The notes: a model not told the origin generated them from the sequence alone. Positions 18,401 through 28,036 are shown, counted from the stretch's first letter. The stretch is 64,000 bases of DNA from Brachyspira intermedia PWS/A (GCF_000223215.1 NC_017243.1:1364001-1428000); one strand, 5' to 3'. Made by a program: numbers and translations.

Positions 18401-19204
18401 TTTGCAAGATATATTACTAAAATTGATTATAAATATTTCCATAATACTTTGGATATTGATAATCTTAAAGATAAAGATGAGTTTTTACTTCCTTGTGTTG
18501 TTATGTCAGCTATTGAAACAACTACAAAGAAAAATACTCCTATGATTACATTAAAAGTTATGGATATATTTACTGAATATGTATTTTATATTACAGCTAA
18601 TAGTCAGATAGAGAAATACAAAGATATGCTTGAAGAACAAACAGGAATATTAATAAAAGGACGCAGAGATAAAAATAGATTCTCAGATAAAATATATAAT
18701 AATATTGTTGATATCAAATTATTAGATTCTTTCTTAAAAGATAAGAATCTTAAACTCAAAGAAGTAAAAAGAGATAATATAAAAAGAGAGAATAATTCAG
18801 AATCAACACCTGAAAATAGACAGGTGCATGTAAATAAGAATGATGCTCCATTTAAAAATACTTCTAATAAAGAGAATGATATTAAAAGATCTGATAATGT
18901 TGTTTCCAATGCACCATTTACAAGCAGGCCTAATAACAGTATAGCTGTAAAACATACTAACAGCGGTAAGAAGCAATTAGCATTATATATGAATAAAAAT
19001 ATATTTGATGATATGGATTTATTATGTCTTCAAAATGCTATATCTTCAAACCCCGGAGATTATACAATATTCTTAAAATTGAAATCTGAAAGCGGCATGG
19101 AAATATTTAAAATAGGTGAGGATTATAAAGTTGATCCTAATCCTAGATTCTTAAATGAAGCTAAGAGTGCATTGAGATCATTAATAGAAATTGAATATGC
19201 TTAA
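15494..19204 (+). CDS. dnaE: DNA polymerase III alpha subunit
   Basis: A 1236-residue replicative polymerase of the DnaE1 type. The PHP domain starts at once (FVHLHVHTQYSILDG) and continues with MTDHGNMFG. The palm has GPGRGSAAGS near residue 370 and PDIDVDFQDD near 413, which provides catalytic aspartates. Later motifs are ATFG, GLHAAGVIIS, FQFESPGM and FNKSHSVCYALIAYQEAY. The tandem helix-hairpin-helix region lies near 840-880 (HAVKGVGLHAALAIQEER). Then come an OB-fold region and a lysine/asparagine-rich linker (about residues 1080-1160) before the C-terminal domain. The start follows an AGGGG ribosome site. It is convergent with clpB, with a shared terminator between. Confidence 0.96.
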   Translation: MSFVHLHVHTQYSILDGAARIKSLYSKKDKTKRLIPGLIDRAKELGMPGIAMTDHGNMFGAMEFFSEAKDKGIIPIIGCEVYVAPKTRFDKKIENSEEKSAMHLILLAKDKEGYNNLCKLVTFGYTEGFYYRPRVDHELIEKYNKGLICLSACMGGEIPIAIRKKDYKQASKLAEYYKSIFGNDFYIELQDHNIPEEKSLNSALYKLANHHNIELVVTNDVHYVSKEDAKAHEILLAIQTKATLDSPRRYKFPSNEFHLKTEEEMMKSFAKLPKAFENTVKIAEQCKDLNIMTKTYYMPNYELPNGETETTALRKMCLDGLNKYYNNDIPKEAMERLDMELGVIGKMGFEGYFLVVQDFINYARNHDVAVGPGRGSAAGSIVAFATGITKVNPLDYDLLFERFLNPERKSMPDIDVDFQDDKREVIIDYVKEKYGKDNVSQIATFGALGGRSVIRDVCRVMGIDLATADRLAKSIPDDVKRVVDIYDHPDCAALVKEIEGNRELKNMYEISTRLDGLVRNVGLHAAGVIISSHPIADLAPVYQDSKTGTRACQYEMTYVESAGLIKMDFLGIKNLRLIKDAIKDIKDRYGVEIDIDKIPLDDEAVYDIFRKADTGGVFQFESPGMRQMLINIQPTGFDDLVSSVALYRPGPLNSGMDKDYADRKNKRKEIVYKHPDLEPILKESQGVLIYQEQIMAISRVIGGFTAAEADDLRKAMGKKIVEKMNSMREKFITGGLERGYDEELLNYLFDTMKGFAEYGFNKSHSVCYALIAYQEAYIKAHYHMEYYVALLNTVIADTDKIALYLNEIKQKNIEIVTASVFESDALFSQKDGKIVYALHAVKGVGLHAALAIQEEREKNGQFKNLEDFVKRVDVHLVNRKVYETLIKCGAFSEFGHTESALLSSLDAILAHASNYQKETLSGQTMLFDSMSEDDSGSASLVIEKQVEYASNILMENEREVLGFSLRYHPFARYITKIDYKYFHNTLDIDNLKDKDEFLLPCVVMSAIETTTKKNTPMITLKVMDIFTEYVFYITANSQIEKYKDMLEEQTGILIKGRRDKNRFSDKIYNNIVDIKLLDSFLKDKNLKLKEVKRDNIKRENNSESTPENRQVHVNKNDAPFKNTSNKENDIKRSDNVVSNAPFTSRPNNSIAVKHTNSGKKQLALYMNKNIFDDMDLLCLQNAISSNPGDYTIFLKLKSESGMEIFKIGEDYKVDPNPRFLNEAKSALRSLIEIEYA

Positions 19205-19236
19205 TAAAAATAATTTAATTATTTAAAATAACAAAA

Positions 19237-19268
19237 GGCTTACTGTTAATTTCAGTAAGCCCTTTATT
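19237..19268. terminator. terminator between dnaE and clpB
   Basis: A perfect 9-base stem GGCTTACTG / CAGTAAGCC (19237-19245 and 19253-19261) with a 7-base loop. It is flanked by AAAA on the left and TTTATTTT on the right, so it can work in both directions for these convergent genes. Confidence 0.85.
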
Positions 19269-19299
19269 TTATTGAATTAATTATTGAGTCTATTAAATA

Positions 19300-21879
19300 T
19301 TATTTTTCAAATACTAAACCATCTCCTGATTTTTTCACCTTTATAGTATCTCCTTCTAAATATTTGCCTGCTAGCATTTCTTTAGCTAGAGGATTTTCTA
19401 TAAAGTTTTGTATAGCTCTTTTCAATGGTCTTGCTCCAAACTGAGGATCATAACCAATATCAGCAATATAGTCTATAGCTTCATCGCTTACATCTAAAGT
19501 TATTCTTCTGTCTTTAAGTCTGTTAGCAACTCTTGCTATTTGATTTCTTACTATCTCAGCAATGTATTTTTTGTCAAGTCTAGTAAATGTTATTATCTCA
19601 TCTATTCTGTTTAAGAACTCTGGTCTAAATGACATCTTTAATAGTTCCTGAATCTTTTCTTTGATATCATTAGTATCATTAGCTTCAAGAATAAGATCAG
19701 AACCTAAATTACTTGTCATTATGATAATAGCATTTTTGAAATCTACTATTCTTCCTTGTCCGTCAGTAAGTCTTCCATCATCTAATACCTGAAGTAAAAC
19801 ATTAAATACATCAGGGTGAGCTTTTTCTATCTCATCAAATAGTATAACAGAATAAGGTCTCCTTCTAACTGCTTCTGTTAATTGTCCTCCCTCATCATAA
19901 CCTACATATCCCGGAGGGGCTCCTATAAGTCTAGTAACAGAGAATTTCTCCATGTACTCACTCATATCTATTCTTGTTAAAGCATGCTCATCACTAAATA
20001 AGAAATCAGCAAGTGTTTTAGCAAGTTCTGTTTTACCAACTCCAGTAGGTCCTATGAACAAGAAACTTCCAAGAGGTTTATTTTCATCGGAAAGTCCTGC
20101 TCTGTTTCTTCTAATAGCATCAGCAACTGAAGTTATAGCCTCATCTTGTCCTACAACTCTCTTATGTAATACTTCTTCAAGCTGTAAGTATTTTTGTTTT
20201 TCACTTGCAAGCATTTTGCTCACAGGTATTCCAGTCCATACAGATATTACTCTAGCTATATCATCTTCAGAAATTTCTTCTCTTAAAAGCCTTTTCTTAT
20301 CAGAGTTTTTAGCCTCTTCCATAGCCTTAGTAGCTTCTTCTAATTTTTTCTGAAGTTCTGGTATTTTACCATATTTTATTTCAGCAGCTTTTGCTAAATT
20401 TCCTTCTCTTGTATACTGAGTTTCTTTTATATTTAAAGCCTCAAGTTCTTCTTTTAATTTTCTTGTTTCTTCAATTCTTCCTTTTTCATTATCCCATTGA
20501 AGTTTCATAGCATTACGTTCTTCAGAAAGTTCAGATAATTCTTTTTCAAGTTTTTCTAATCTTTCTTTAGAAGCAGCATCATTTTCTTTTGAAAGAGCTT
20601 GTTTTTCTATATTAAGCTGTAAAATTTTTCTTTCAATTTTATCAAGTTCAGTAGGCTGACTATCTATCTCTATTTTCAATTGGCTTGCAGCTTCATCTAC
20701 CAAGTCGATAGCTTTATCAGGTAAGAATCTATTAGTTATGTATCTGTTAGATAAAACAGCAGCAGCAACTAATGCATCATCTTTTATTCTAACACCATGA
20801 TGAACTTCGTATTTATCTTTCAAACCTCTTAATATTGAAATAGTATCTTCAACACTAGGTTCTTTACAATAAACCTGTTGGAATCTTCTTTCAAGTGCTT
20901 TATCTTTTTCAATATATTTTCTATATTCATCTAAAGTAGTTGCACCTATTGCTCTTAATTCACCTCTAGCTAATGCAGGTTTTAATAGGTTAGAAGCATC
21001 CATTGCACCTTCAGTAGCACCGGCTCCTACAAGAGTATGAAGCTCATCTATAAATAATATTATGTTACCTTCAGATTTTTCTATCTCTGTAATAACAGCT
21101 TTTAATCTTTCTTCAAACTCTCCTCTAAATTTAGCACCAGCAACCAAAGCACCTAAATCCAAAGCTAATAATCTTTTGTTTTTAAGTCCGTCCGGTACAT
21201 CTTGAGAAACTATTCTTCTAGCAAGTCCTTCAACAATAGCAGTTTTACCAACACCAGGCTCACCTATGAGTACAGGGTTATTTTTTGTTCTTCTTGATAA
21301 TACCTGCATAACACGTCTTATTTCTTCATCACGTCCTATAACAGGGTCAATTTTTTCAGCCTCTGCTAATGAAGTCAAATCACGGCAATATTTATCAAGT
21401 GCCTGCATTTTTGCTTCTGGGTCTTGGCTATTAACACTTTGTCCTTTTCTTAAATCTTTTAATGCACTTAAAACTTCTTTTTTACTTATTCCGCTTTTTC
21501 TAAGCATGTCTCCTGCTTTGTTATCAGCTTCAACAAGTGCTAAAAATATATGCTCTGTAGATACATATTGATCTTTCAAAGCATTAGCTTCTTTTTCTGC
21601 TTTTGCTAAAACTTTACCAGCATTAGTAGATAGATGTAACTGTACATTTTCACCTGTAACCTTTACGTTTTCATCAACTAATCTTTGAGTTTTATCTATC
21701 AATGTATTTATAGGTACGCCTATTCTTTCTACTAAAGGCTGAATAAGTCCGTCCTCTTGTTTCAATAATGCTAAAAGTAAATGTTCGCTTTTTATTTCGT
21801 TATGGTCTTCACCATTGGCTATATTAGCAGCTTCATTTACTGCCTCTTGGGCTTTTATTGTATATTTGTTATAATCCAT
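19300..21879 (-). CDS. clpB: ATP-dependent disaggregase ClpB
   Basis: An 859-residue Hsp100 chaperone. The layout is an N-terminal Clp_N repeat pair (1-145), a first AAA+ module with [13 protein letters not shown] near residue 203 and a [12 protein letters not shown] Walker B, a long coiled-coil middle domain (about 410-530, rich in E/K/L), and a second AAA+ module with [12 protein letters not shown] near 605. The C-terminal domain follows. The middle domain separates ClpB from the ClpA and ClpC proteases, and no ClpP-binding loop was seen. It works with DnaK to rescue aggregated proteins. Its upstream region shows no CIRCE element. The ribosome site is oddly placed (separate entry). Confidence 0.96.
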   Translation of the reverse strand: MDYNKYTIKAQEAVNEAANIANGEDHNEIKSEHLLLALLKQEDGLIQPLVERIGVPINTLIDKTQRLVDENVKVTGENVQLHLSTNAGKVLAKAEKEANALKDQYVSTEHIFLALVEADNKAGDMLRKSGISKKEVLSALKDLRKGQSVNSQDPEAKMQALDKYCRDLTSLAEAEKIDPVIGRDEEIRRVMQVLSRRTKNNPVLIGEPGVGKTAIVEGLARRIVSQDVPDGLKNKRLLALDLGALVAGAKFRGEFEERLKAVITEIEKSEGNIILFIDELHTLVGAGATEGAMDASNLLKPALARGELRAIGATTLDEYRKYIEKDKALERRFQQVYCKEPSVEDTISILRGLKDKYEVHHGVRIKDDALVAAAVLSNRYITNRFLPDKAIDLVDEAASQLKIEIDSQPTELDKIERKILQLNIEKQALSKENDAASKERLEKLEKELSELSEERNAMKLQWDNEKGRIEETRKLKEELEALNIKETQYTREGNLAKAAEIKYGKIPELQKKLEEATKAMEEAKNSDKKRLLREEISEDDIARVISVWTGIPVSKMLASEKQKYLQLEEVLHKRVVGQDEAITSVADAIRRNRAGLSDENKPLGSFLFIGPTGVGKTELAKTLADFLFSDEHALTRIDMSEYMEKFSVTRLIGAPPGYVGYDEGGQLTEAVRRRPYSVILFDEIEKAHPDVFNVLLQVLDDGRLTDGQGRIVDFKNAIIIMTSNLGSDLILEANDTNDIKEKIQELLKMSFRPEFLNRIDEIITFTRLDKKYIAEIVRNQIARVANRLKDRRITLDVSDEAIDYIADIGYDPQFGARPLKRAIQNFIENPLAKEMLAGKYLEGDTIKVKKSGDGLVFEK

Positions 21880-21925
21880 ATTCTAATTAATTGACGGTTT
21901 AAAACCGCCTAACTCCTTTATAAAT
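21880..21925 (-). promoter_or_regulatory. clpB leader: hairpin between distant AAGGAG and the start
   Basis: Going upstream from the clpB ATG there is no good ribosome site within 12 bases. An AAGGAG lies about 35 bases away, and between the two sits an inverted repeat GGCGGTTT-T-AAACCGTC. If the hairpin folds, it brings the AAGGAG closer to the ATG. This could make translation depend on structure or temperature, or the AAGGAG may be chance. The rest of the 21880-22178 gap is AT-rich without other recognisable structure. Confidence 0.35.
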
Positions 21926-22178
21926 TAATTATTTAAGTTTTAATTAAATAATTTGTTTTCAGCATTTAATTGCTGTACACTACCATATATGCAAAAAATA
22001 TGCCAATTAATAGGTATGAAATGTTTTGTTTTTATACATTTATAATATGCATAATTGTTTTTTAGAATATTGTGAATATAATTAATGTATAAATTTTATA
22101 TATGAAAAACTATATTATGTATAAAAATAATACTATAAATATATATTGTGTATTAATATAGCATTAAAATTTATTATT

Positions 22179-23927
22179 TTAGTTTATTTCAAAAGTGTAA
22201 TGAGTGAAAGCCTTATCAGGTTTGAAATATTCATTGCTTCTATCTTTAATTATTTTAATCATATCTGCCATAGCTTTATAGTATAAAAAGTAATAACAAT
22301 TCTTTTTATATTCTGATATAGGAGAGTTTATAAGTAAATTATAATATTGTTCAGATAGATTTAATGCTTCCTGATATTGATTATTTAATTTGAACTCTCT
22401 GTCATAATCCACCAAACGAACTAATTTTCCATTAAAATTAAATAAATCTGCTCCGCCGCTTTCCCAAGCTGTAGATGAAGTTATTTGATTTTTAGGAACT
22501 ATTGTAACCCAATCTGTTTCTTTAGCATTATCAGGGTGAACAGATGACATTTGAATTTGATAAATACCTGAATTTTTTATATGTTCTTCTGTAATTGTGA
22601 AATTAGTTTCAAATCTTTCAACTGCTTGCATAATTTCTTTTACAGGAGGTATTGGATATGTTGTATTGAAAGTCCTATAATATTTGCCGCTAAGTTCTGT
22701 ATATTTAGGTTCAAAAGGAGTACCATCATCAGATGCTCTATATGTAATTAAAGGATTTATTTTAAGATAGTTTACAATCTCTCCAGCATATCTAAAAGGA
22801 TATGGTGTTTTTTCTAGCTCCCAATTAATACCATCTTCAGTAGACCATATTCCATCTTCCATAGTAGGTAGATAGGCTTTTAATATATCAAGATACCAAT
22901 ATCCGTCAGAAGTATTATATTTATATGCGTATGAATTTCCTCCTGCCATATACATTTTTTTACCGTCATAACGATAATTATCAATCCTAGTTCTTCTTCC
23001 CCAAGGTGTTTCATTGGTTTGCCAATTTTTGGGGTCAGATGTATCTTTATCAACATCTATACTATAATAATATTTTGAATCCAAATAAAAATATTCACTT
23101 GAAGGAGGAATAAATCCATCTGTATAATAATCATATACTGTAGGGTGAGTAAATAATAAAAATTTACCTTTAAAATACATCAATGTAGTATCAGCATGTC
23201 CTGAGCCAATTCTTCCTTGGAAATTTGGATTATCAAAATCTAATTTAGGTAAAATATATTCCCTTTTATAAACATCAGGAGAGTCAATCCAATTGATCAA
23301 GTCTGAAGTATCCTTGCCTCTCAAATTAAGGAAAACAGATGATATATATTTAAAATTAGTATTATAATATTTTATGTTTTTATATTCATATTTTTTCTCT
23401 GTCTTTGTATATATTGATCCATAATCACCAGATGTAGGAATTCTTACTTTGCTTTCTTCTATTAAAACTTTTCTTGAATTAAGGTTAGTCCAATATTCTC
23501 TTTTTTCTAAATCATCACCTAATGAAAGGCTATGTATTTTAGTTATAGTTTTTCCATTATTATCTATTTTTAATATAGCTCCTTTACCTGTTGGAGTTAA
23601 TCTTTTAGTATTAGGGTCATATTCATATTCATTAGTTGCAAGTACATGCCATTCATTTTTAAATTTAAATCTTCTTCCATATCCACCGAATACAGTTCCA
23701 TCTTTTACAATTTCTGGAGTAACAACGATATTCTTTTCTTCTGTTTTTTTAGGAGGTATAGGCAGTGTTGGACTTGGTATAGGATATTCTGGTATTTGTC
23801 CGTCATTTGGAAATTCTGTTGGCGGAGGTATAATTGAAGGACTTAATAAATTTATTTTTTTGCATGAAATAATTAGAATAAAAAGAGATGCTAATAAAAA
23901 TATAATTATATAAAATTTGTTTCTCAT
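22179..23927 (-). CDS. lipoprotein of unknown function, possible beta-propeller
   Basis: A 582-residue protein with a lipoprotein signal peptide ending L-I-I-S-C at residues 18-22. A proline-rich linker of about 40 residues (PIPSPTLPIPPKKTE) follows. The body is rich in aromatic residues and glycine and has several W-x-x-x-N/D-x-P strands. One segment, GIWSTEDGINWELEKTPYPF, resembles an Asp-box/BNR turn found in sialidase-type and other beta-propellers. ADTTLMYFKGKFLLFTHP and KLVRLVDYDREFKLNNQY may be further blades. I do not recognise the family. No catalytic residues can be assigned. It stands alone, divergent from the symporter gene. Confidence 0.6.
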   Translation of the reverse strand: MRNKFYIIIFLLASLFILIISCKKINLLSPSIIPPPTEFPNDGQIPEYPIPSPTLPIPPKKTEEKNIVVTPEIVKDGTVFGGYGRRFKFKNEWHVLATNEYEYDPNTKRLTPTGKGAILKIDNNGKTITKIHSLSLGDDLEKREYWTNLNSRKVLIEESKVRIPTSGDYGSIYTKTEKKYEYKNIKYYNTNFKYISSVFLNLRGKDTSDLINWIDSPDVYKREYILPKLDFDNPNFQGRIGSGHADTTLMYFKGKFLLFTHPTVYDYYTDGFIPPSSEYFYLDSKYYYSIDVDKDTSDPKNWQTNETPWGRRTRIDNYRYDGKKMYMAGGNSYAYKYNTSDGYWYLDILKAYLPTMEDGIWSTEDGINWELEKTPYPFRYAGEIVNYLKINPLITYRASDDGTPFEPKYTELSGKYYRTFNTTYPIPPVKEIMQAVERFETNFTITEEHIKNSGIYQIQMSSVHPDNAKETDWVTIVPKNQITSSTAWESGGADLFNFNGKLVRLVDYDREFKLNNQYQEALNLSEQYYNLLINSPISEYKKNCYYFLYYKAMADMIKIIKDRSNEYFKPDKAFTHYTFEIN

Positions 23928-24372
23928 AAAAAGTTTAAAATATTTTGATATTAAAATGCCATTTGAATTTGTATCAAAATATATTTTTAATTATTTTATA
24001 TTATAATATATCAAATAAATATAGTTTGTCAATTTTTGTACAATTATAATTTTTAAATTAACTCAATTAATTATTATTATTATAAAAATTATTATTATTC
24101 ATATTTTGTTATATTAATATGTATTATGCTATATCAAAAAAATACTATTTATGATATAATATTACGCGAATAATTTAGAAAATTATTTCAATTATATTTC
24201 AATTATATGGAAAGTAATATTCGCAATAATTGCGAACTGTTTATTAAGAATTTTTGTATCAATATAGTATTTTAATAATGATGCAATATATTTTAGTAAC
24301 TTTTTTACTAATTTTTATAATGACAGAAATATTTTTTTTGTAATATAAAATTAAAAATCATAGGAGTTTATT
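23928..24372. promoter_or_regulatory. divergent intergenic region with inverted repeats
   Basis: This 445-base AT-rich gap separates the lipoprotein and symporter genes. It holds a perfect palindromic site TTCGCAA-TAA-TTGCGAA at 24220-24236 and an inverted repeat AATAATTT-AGA-AAATTATT around 24170-24188. A second GCGAA motif lies at about 24165, and there is a duplicated CAATTATAT segment at 24189-24208. The palindrome has the form of a dimeric repressor operator. I saw no riboswitch. Confidence 0.4.
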
Positions 24373-25773
24373 ATGGATACTGTATCATCTATAGTAGCAA
24401 AAGTTAACAGTTTTTTATGGGATTATTTATTAATAATTTTACTATGCGGAAGCGGGATTTATTTCACTATAAGATTTAAATTCGTGCAAATTTTTAAGTT
24501 TAAAGACGGCTGGGATAGAACATTCGGAAGTATCTCATTAATGGGTAAATCCGCAGGTAAAGAAGGTATGAGTTCTTTTCAGTCTTTGGCAACAGCAATT
24601 GCAGCACAGGTTGGTACAGGTAATTTAGCAGGTGCTGCTACAGCTTTAATATCAGGAGGTCCCGGAGCTATATTTTGGATGTGGGTATCTGCCTTTTTAG
24701 GAATGGCTACTATATTTGTGGAGGCATCTTTGGGACAAAAATATAAAACTACAACAGAGGACGGCCATATTATAGGAGGTCCTGCTTATTATATTCAGGC
24801 TGCTTATAAAGGCTGGTTTGGTAAAGTATTATCTGTTTTATTTGCGATATTTATTATATTAGCTTTAGGTTTTATGGGAAATATGGTACAGTCAAACTCT
24901 ATAAGCGGTGCTTTTGTTAATGCATTTCCTCAAATCAAGCCTATATATGTTGGTGTAGTATGTGCTTTAATAGCTGCTTTTATATTTATAGGCGGACTTA
25001 AAAGAATAGCTTCATTTGCTGAAAAGATAGTTCCTATAATGGCTTTGTTCTATATAATAGGTTCTTTAATAATTATTTTAATGAATATTGAAAATTTAGG
25101 CTCTTCTATAGTTTTGATATTTACATCTGCATTTAATCCTCAAGCTGTTATAGGTGGCGGTTTGGGAATAGGTGTTCAGCAGGCTATGCGTTTTGGTGTG
25201 GCAAGAGGTTTATTCTCTAATGAAGCTGGTATGGGTTCTACTCCTCATGCTCATGCTTTGGCTAAAGTAAAACATCCATGCGAACAGGGTGTGGTTGCTA
25301 TGATAGGTGTATTTTTCGATACTTTCATCGTTGTAACTTTAACTGCTTTAGTTATATTGACTTCAAATATATTGCAGACACAAATATATCCTTTAACATC
25401 TGCTGCTGATATACCAGAAATTTTAAAAGGTGTTGGTTTACCTCAGGAAGCATTCAGATTAGGATTCGGCTATTTCGGCGTTATATTCGTTGCTATATGT
25501 TTATTCTTTTTTGCTTTCACTACAATAATAGGTTGGTATTTCTTTGGTGAACAGAATATAAAATATTTATTTGGAGTTAAAGCTAAAAAGGTTTATGCTG
25601 TATTAGTTGTAGGTTTCGTGTTATTAGGTTCAGCATTAAAAGTTGATTTAGTATGGTCATTAGCAGATACTTTTAATGGACTTATGGTTATACCAAACCT
25701 TTTAGGACTTTTAGCATTGGGCGGCGTTGTTTCTGTATTATTTAAAGAATACAATGAATTAAATAAAAAATAA
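24373..25773 (+). CDS. sodium:alanine/glycine symporter (AGCS family)
   Basis: A 466-residue carrier with about 11 membrane segments. AGCS hallmarks are present: GKEGMSSFQSLATAIAAQVGTGNLAGAATA near residues 57-85, FWMWVSAFLGMAT, GGPAYYIQ, GVARGLFSNEAGMGSTPHAHA near 275 and a TTIIGWYFFGEQ segment near 385. It imports alanine or glycine with Na+ or H+. A GGAG ribosome site precedes the ATG, and a terminator follows about 30 bases after the stop, so it is probably monocistronic. The palindromic site in the gap upstream could be its operator. Confidence 0.93.
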   Translation: MDTVSSIVAKVNSFLWDYLLIILLCGSGIYFTIRFKFVQIFKFKDGWDRTFGSISLMGKSAGKEGMSSFQSLATAIAAQVGTGNLAGAATALISGGPGAIFWMWVSAFLGMATIFVEASLGQKYKTTTEDGHIIGGPAYYIQAAYKGWFGKVLSVLFAIFIILALGFMGNMVQSNSISGAFVNAFPQIKPIYVGVVCALIAAFIFIGGLKRIASFAEKIVPIMALFYIIGSLIIILMNIENLGSSIVLIFTSAFNPQAVIGGGLGIGVQQAMRFGVARGLFSNEAGMGSTPHAHALAKVKHPCEQGVVAMIGVFFDTFIVVTLTALVILTSNILQTQIYPLTSAADIPEILKGVGLPQEAFRLGFGYFGVIFVAICLFFFAFTTIIGWYFFGEQNIKYLFGVKAKKVYAVLVVGFVLLGSALKVDLVWSLADTFNGLMVIPNLLGLLALGGVVSVLFKEYNELNKK

Positions 25774-25801
25774 TATTAAATTAATAAAATATAAAAATAA
25801 A

Positions 25802-25838
25802 AGGGCTTATATAAAAAATATATAAGTCCTTTTTTATT
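25802..25838 (+). terminator. terminator of the symporter gene
   Basis: Stem GGGCTTATAT / ATATAAGTCC (25803-25812 and 25820-25829, one G-U pair) followed by a T-rich run. It lies between convergent genes and is also A-rich on the left, so it may serve msrB too. Confidence 0.8.
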
Positions 25839-25851
25839 TTTAAGTTGATAA

Positions 25852-26214
25852 TTATTTTTTAGGCTTGAATATTAAAGAAATAGAATTGACGCAATGTCTT
25901 GTATTTTTAGCTGTGAGATGTTCTCCTATAAATACATGTCCTAAATGTCCTCCGCAATTATTGCATGTTATTTCTATTCTGTAGCCATCTTCATCTAATG
26001 ACCTTTTTACTGCACCTGCTATCTCATCATCGAAACTAGGCCAGCCGCAATGTGATTTGAATTTATCTTCAGAGCGGTATAATTCAGCACCGCATTGTTT
26101 GCAGCAATAAATACCATCTTCAAAAAAATCATTGTACTCTCCTGTGAAAGGGTATTCTGTGCCTTTAAAAATTATTACATTTCTTTCTTCTTCAGTTAAT
26201 TCTCTTTTTTCCAT
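25852..26214 (-). CDS. msrB: peptide methionine-R-sulfoxide reductase
   Basis: A 120-residue MsrB. Two zinc CxxC pairs are visible (CKQC near residue 39 and CNNC near 86). The active-site motif [11 protein letters not shown] near residue 108 has cysteine, not selenocysteine. Other signatures are [20 protein letters not shown] and GGHLGHVF. It reduces the R form of methionine sulfoxide in proteins using thioredoxin; there is no signal peptide, so it is cytoplasmic. It starts 17 bases downstream of the GNAT gene on the same strand, with a GGAGG ribosome site. No msrA is fused or nearby. Confidence 0.94.
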   Translation of the reverse strand: MEKRELTEEERNVIIFKGTEYPFTGEYNDFFEDGIYCCKQCGAELYRSEDKFKSHCGWPSFDDEIAGAVKRSLDEDGYRIEITCNNCGGHLGHVFIGEHLTAKNTRHCVNSISLIFKPKK

Positions 26215-26231
26215 AATATGTTGCCTCCATT

Positions 26232-26804
26232 TTATTTATAATTTTCTATAAAAAATATTATTTTTTCTTTATCTATTTCTTTTATTGGTATTATATCTTT
26301 GGGATTATTATAATCAAAAATAAGTTCTTTTTCAAATAATCTAACACTATGCCATTTACCATTTTTATATCCTATATTGTTGTAAGTTCCTATTAGATTA
26401 AAACCTAATGAATAATGAAGTTTTTCACTTTTTGTATTAGGTACTGTAATCTTTGAATAAATATTTTTTATTCCCTGATATTTTAGAATATCAATAATAA
26501 TAGAACATAATTTTTTACCGATTCCCATATTGATATTCTTATTATCTAAATATATAGATAGTTCGCAGCTCCAATTATATGCTTCTCTTTCAAGAAATTT
26601 ATTAGCATAACAATATCCTATGATTTTATTATTTTCATCTTCGCATACTAAATATGGATATTTTTCTATAATATTTTCTATACGATTTTTGAATGTTTCT
26701 AAAGTTGGAAGCTTATATTCAAATGTTATGCTTGTATCAATATACTGAGAATATATAGAAAGAATTTGAGAAGTATCTTCAGTATTTGCTAATCTTATTT
26801 TCAT
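26232..26804 (-). CDS. GNAT family N-acetyltransferase (phosphinothricin-type)
   Basis: A 190-residue protein starting [20 protein letters not shown], the usual GNAT opening. It has [24 protein letters not shown] as the acetyl-CoA pyrophosphate loop (a variant of Q/R-x-x-G-x-G/A), then [33 protein letters not shown]. The last stretch is characteristic of the Pat/Bar and YwnH subgroup, which acetylates amino-acid analogues such as phosphinothricin or methionine sulfoximine. About 25 residues after the domain form a short charged tail. It is the first gene of a pair with msrB, which fits a detoxification or oxidised-methionine theme, though the substrate is inferred. Confidence 0.85.
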   Translation of the reverse strand: MKIRLANTEDTSQILSIYSQYIDTSITFEYKLPTLETFKNRIENIIEKYPYLVCEDENNKIIGYCYANKFLEREAYNWSCELSIYLDNKNINMGIGKKLCSIIIDILKYQGIKNIYSKITVPNTKSEKLHYSLGFNLIGTYNNIGYKNGKWHSVRLFEKELIFDYNNPKDIIPIKEIDKEKIIFFIENYK

Positions 26805-27022
26805 ATATTAATTGAATAGCTCCTTTAGTATCTATTTATGTATTCATAAATTAGATTTTATTAATTATTAGCAATATTTTGATATAGATGAATATATCTC
26901 TTTTTGGATTTTACCATATTAATTTAATATAAAAATAATATTATAAAACAAATTATAAGTCAATTTTGGAATTAATAAAATAAATTAGTATCATTTTTAT
27001 TAATTGTTTATATAAAAAATAT

Positions 27023-27261
27023 TAGACTTGTTTCAAAAGTACTTAACAAAATTAGTTATGTAATTTTCAAAATAATTTTAGCTACAAAATATGTTTTATA
27101 TGTTGTGTAATAATTAATTTTAATGTGTAAAATTGCAGTCTTTTTGGTTCTTTGTGCCAACAAAAGAACTGGGGTTTGGGGCAAAGCCCCAATTATAAAT
27201 TTAAAAATACTAAAAATTAAACAGTGTAAATATTTATTAAATTAGTTTTGAAACAAGTCTA
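27023..27261. mobile_element. MITE-like element with 16-base terminal inverted repeats
   Basis: In the 530-base gap between the GNAT gene and deoD, TAGACTTGTTTCAAAA (27023-27038) and its exact reverse complement (27246-27261) bound 239 bases without a gene. Inside is TGCAGTCTTTTTGGTTCTTT and a GGGGCAAAGCCCC palindrome (27179-27191), a core shared with the repeats at 45.6 kb and 58.8 kb. A TA dinucleotide at each edge could be the target duplication. No transposase is present, so it would depend on one elsewhere. The flanking bases of the gap are plain AT-rich sequence. Confidence 0.6.
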
Positions 27262-27337
27262 TTATTAAATTTATTTTACTTGATATAAAGAAGATTAATA
27301 TTTATAATTGAAAAAAATTAATTAAAGGAGAATATAT

Positions 27338-28036
27338 ATGGCTACACCTCATATAGCTGCCAATAAAGGCGATATTGCTGAAACTATACTTTTACCGGGA
27401 GATCCTTTAAGAGCTAAATTTATAGCTGAGAATTTTTTAGAAAATGTTACTCAATATAATTCCATTAGAAATATGTTTGGATTCACAGGTACATATAAAG
27501 GAAAGAAAGTTTCCGTTCAAGGTACTGGTATGGGAATGCCTTCTTGTAGTATTTATTCTTATGAGCTTATACATTTCTATGGCTGTAAGAATTTAATTCG
27601 TATAGGTACTGCTGGTGCTTTGGTAGATAAACTTCATATTGGTGATTTGGTTATAGGAATGGGAGCTTGTACAGATTCTAATTATGCGGCACAGTATGAA
27701 CTTCCGGGTACTTATGCACCTATAGCTAGTTATGAATTATTAAGAAAAGCTGTTAATAAAGCTGATGAAATGAAGATAAATTATCATGTAGGTAATATAG
27801 TTTCATCTGATGTATTTTATGGTGCTAATAATGCTACTCCTAAATGGGCTAAAATGGGAGTATTGGCTGTTGAAATGGAGGCTGCTGCCTTATATATGAA
27901 TGCTGCTTATGCTGGTGTTAATGCTCTTTGTATGGTAACTATTTCTGATTCTTTAGTTACAGGAGAGGCTACAACTGCAGAGCAAAGAGAAAAAACTTTT
28001 ACTAATATGATGGAAGTTGCTTTGTCTTTAGCTTAA
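27338..28036 (+). CDS. deoD: purine nucleoside phosphorylase, DeoD type
   Basis: A 232-residue trimer/hexamer-type phosphorylase. It has [20 protein letters not shown] with the GDPLRAK phosphate loop, [44 protein letters not shown] and a late [10 protein letters not shown] with the catalytic aspartate. It splits purine (deoxy)nucleosides with phosphate to give base and (deoxy)ribose 1-phosphate for salvage. A strong AAAGGAG precedes the ATG and a terminator follows directly, so it is a single-gene unit. Length matches the family. Confidence 0.96.
   Translation: MATPHIAANKGDIAETILLPGDPLRAKFIAENFLENVTQYNSIRNMFGFTGTYKGKKVSVQGTGMGMPSCSIYSYELIHFYGCKNLIRIGTAGALVDKLHIGDLVIGMGACTDSNYAAQYELPGTYAPIASYELLRKAVNKADEMKINYHVGNIVSSDVFYGANNATPKWAKMGVLAVEMEAAALYMNAAYAGVNALCMVTISDSLVTGEATTAEQREKTFTNMMEVALSLA

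Noticed and set aside
21880-22178. CIRCE or HrcA site upstream of clpB
   Set aside because: No TTAGCACTC-type inverted repeat was found; the only inverted repeat there is GGCGGTTT/AAACCGTC.
24207-24275. 22-codon frame upstream of the alanine/glycine symporter, considered as a leader peptide
   Set aside because: No ribosome site or promoter directly ahead, and no enrichment of Ala or Gly codons.
25852-26214. MsrB as a selenoprotein
   Set aside because: The active-site codon is a normal cysteine (RHCVNS).
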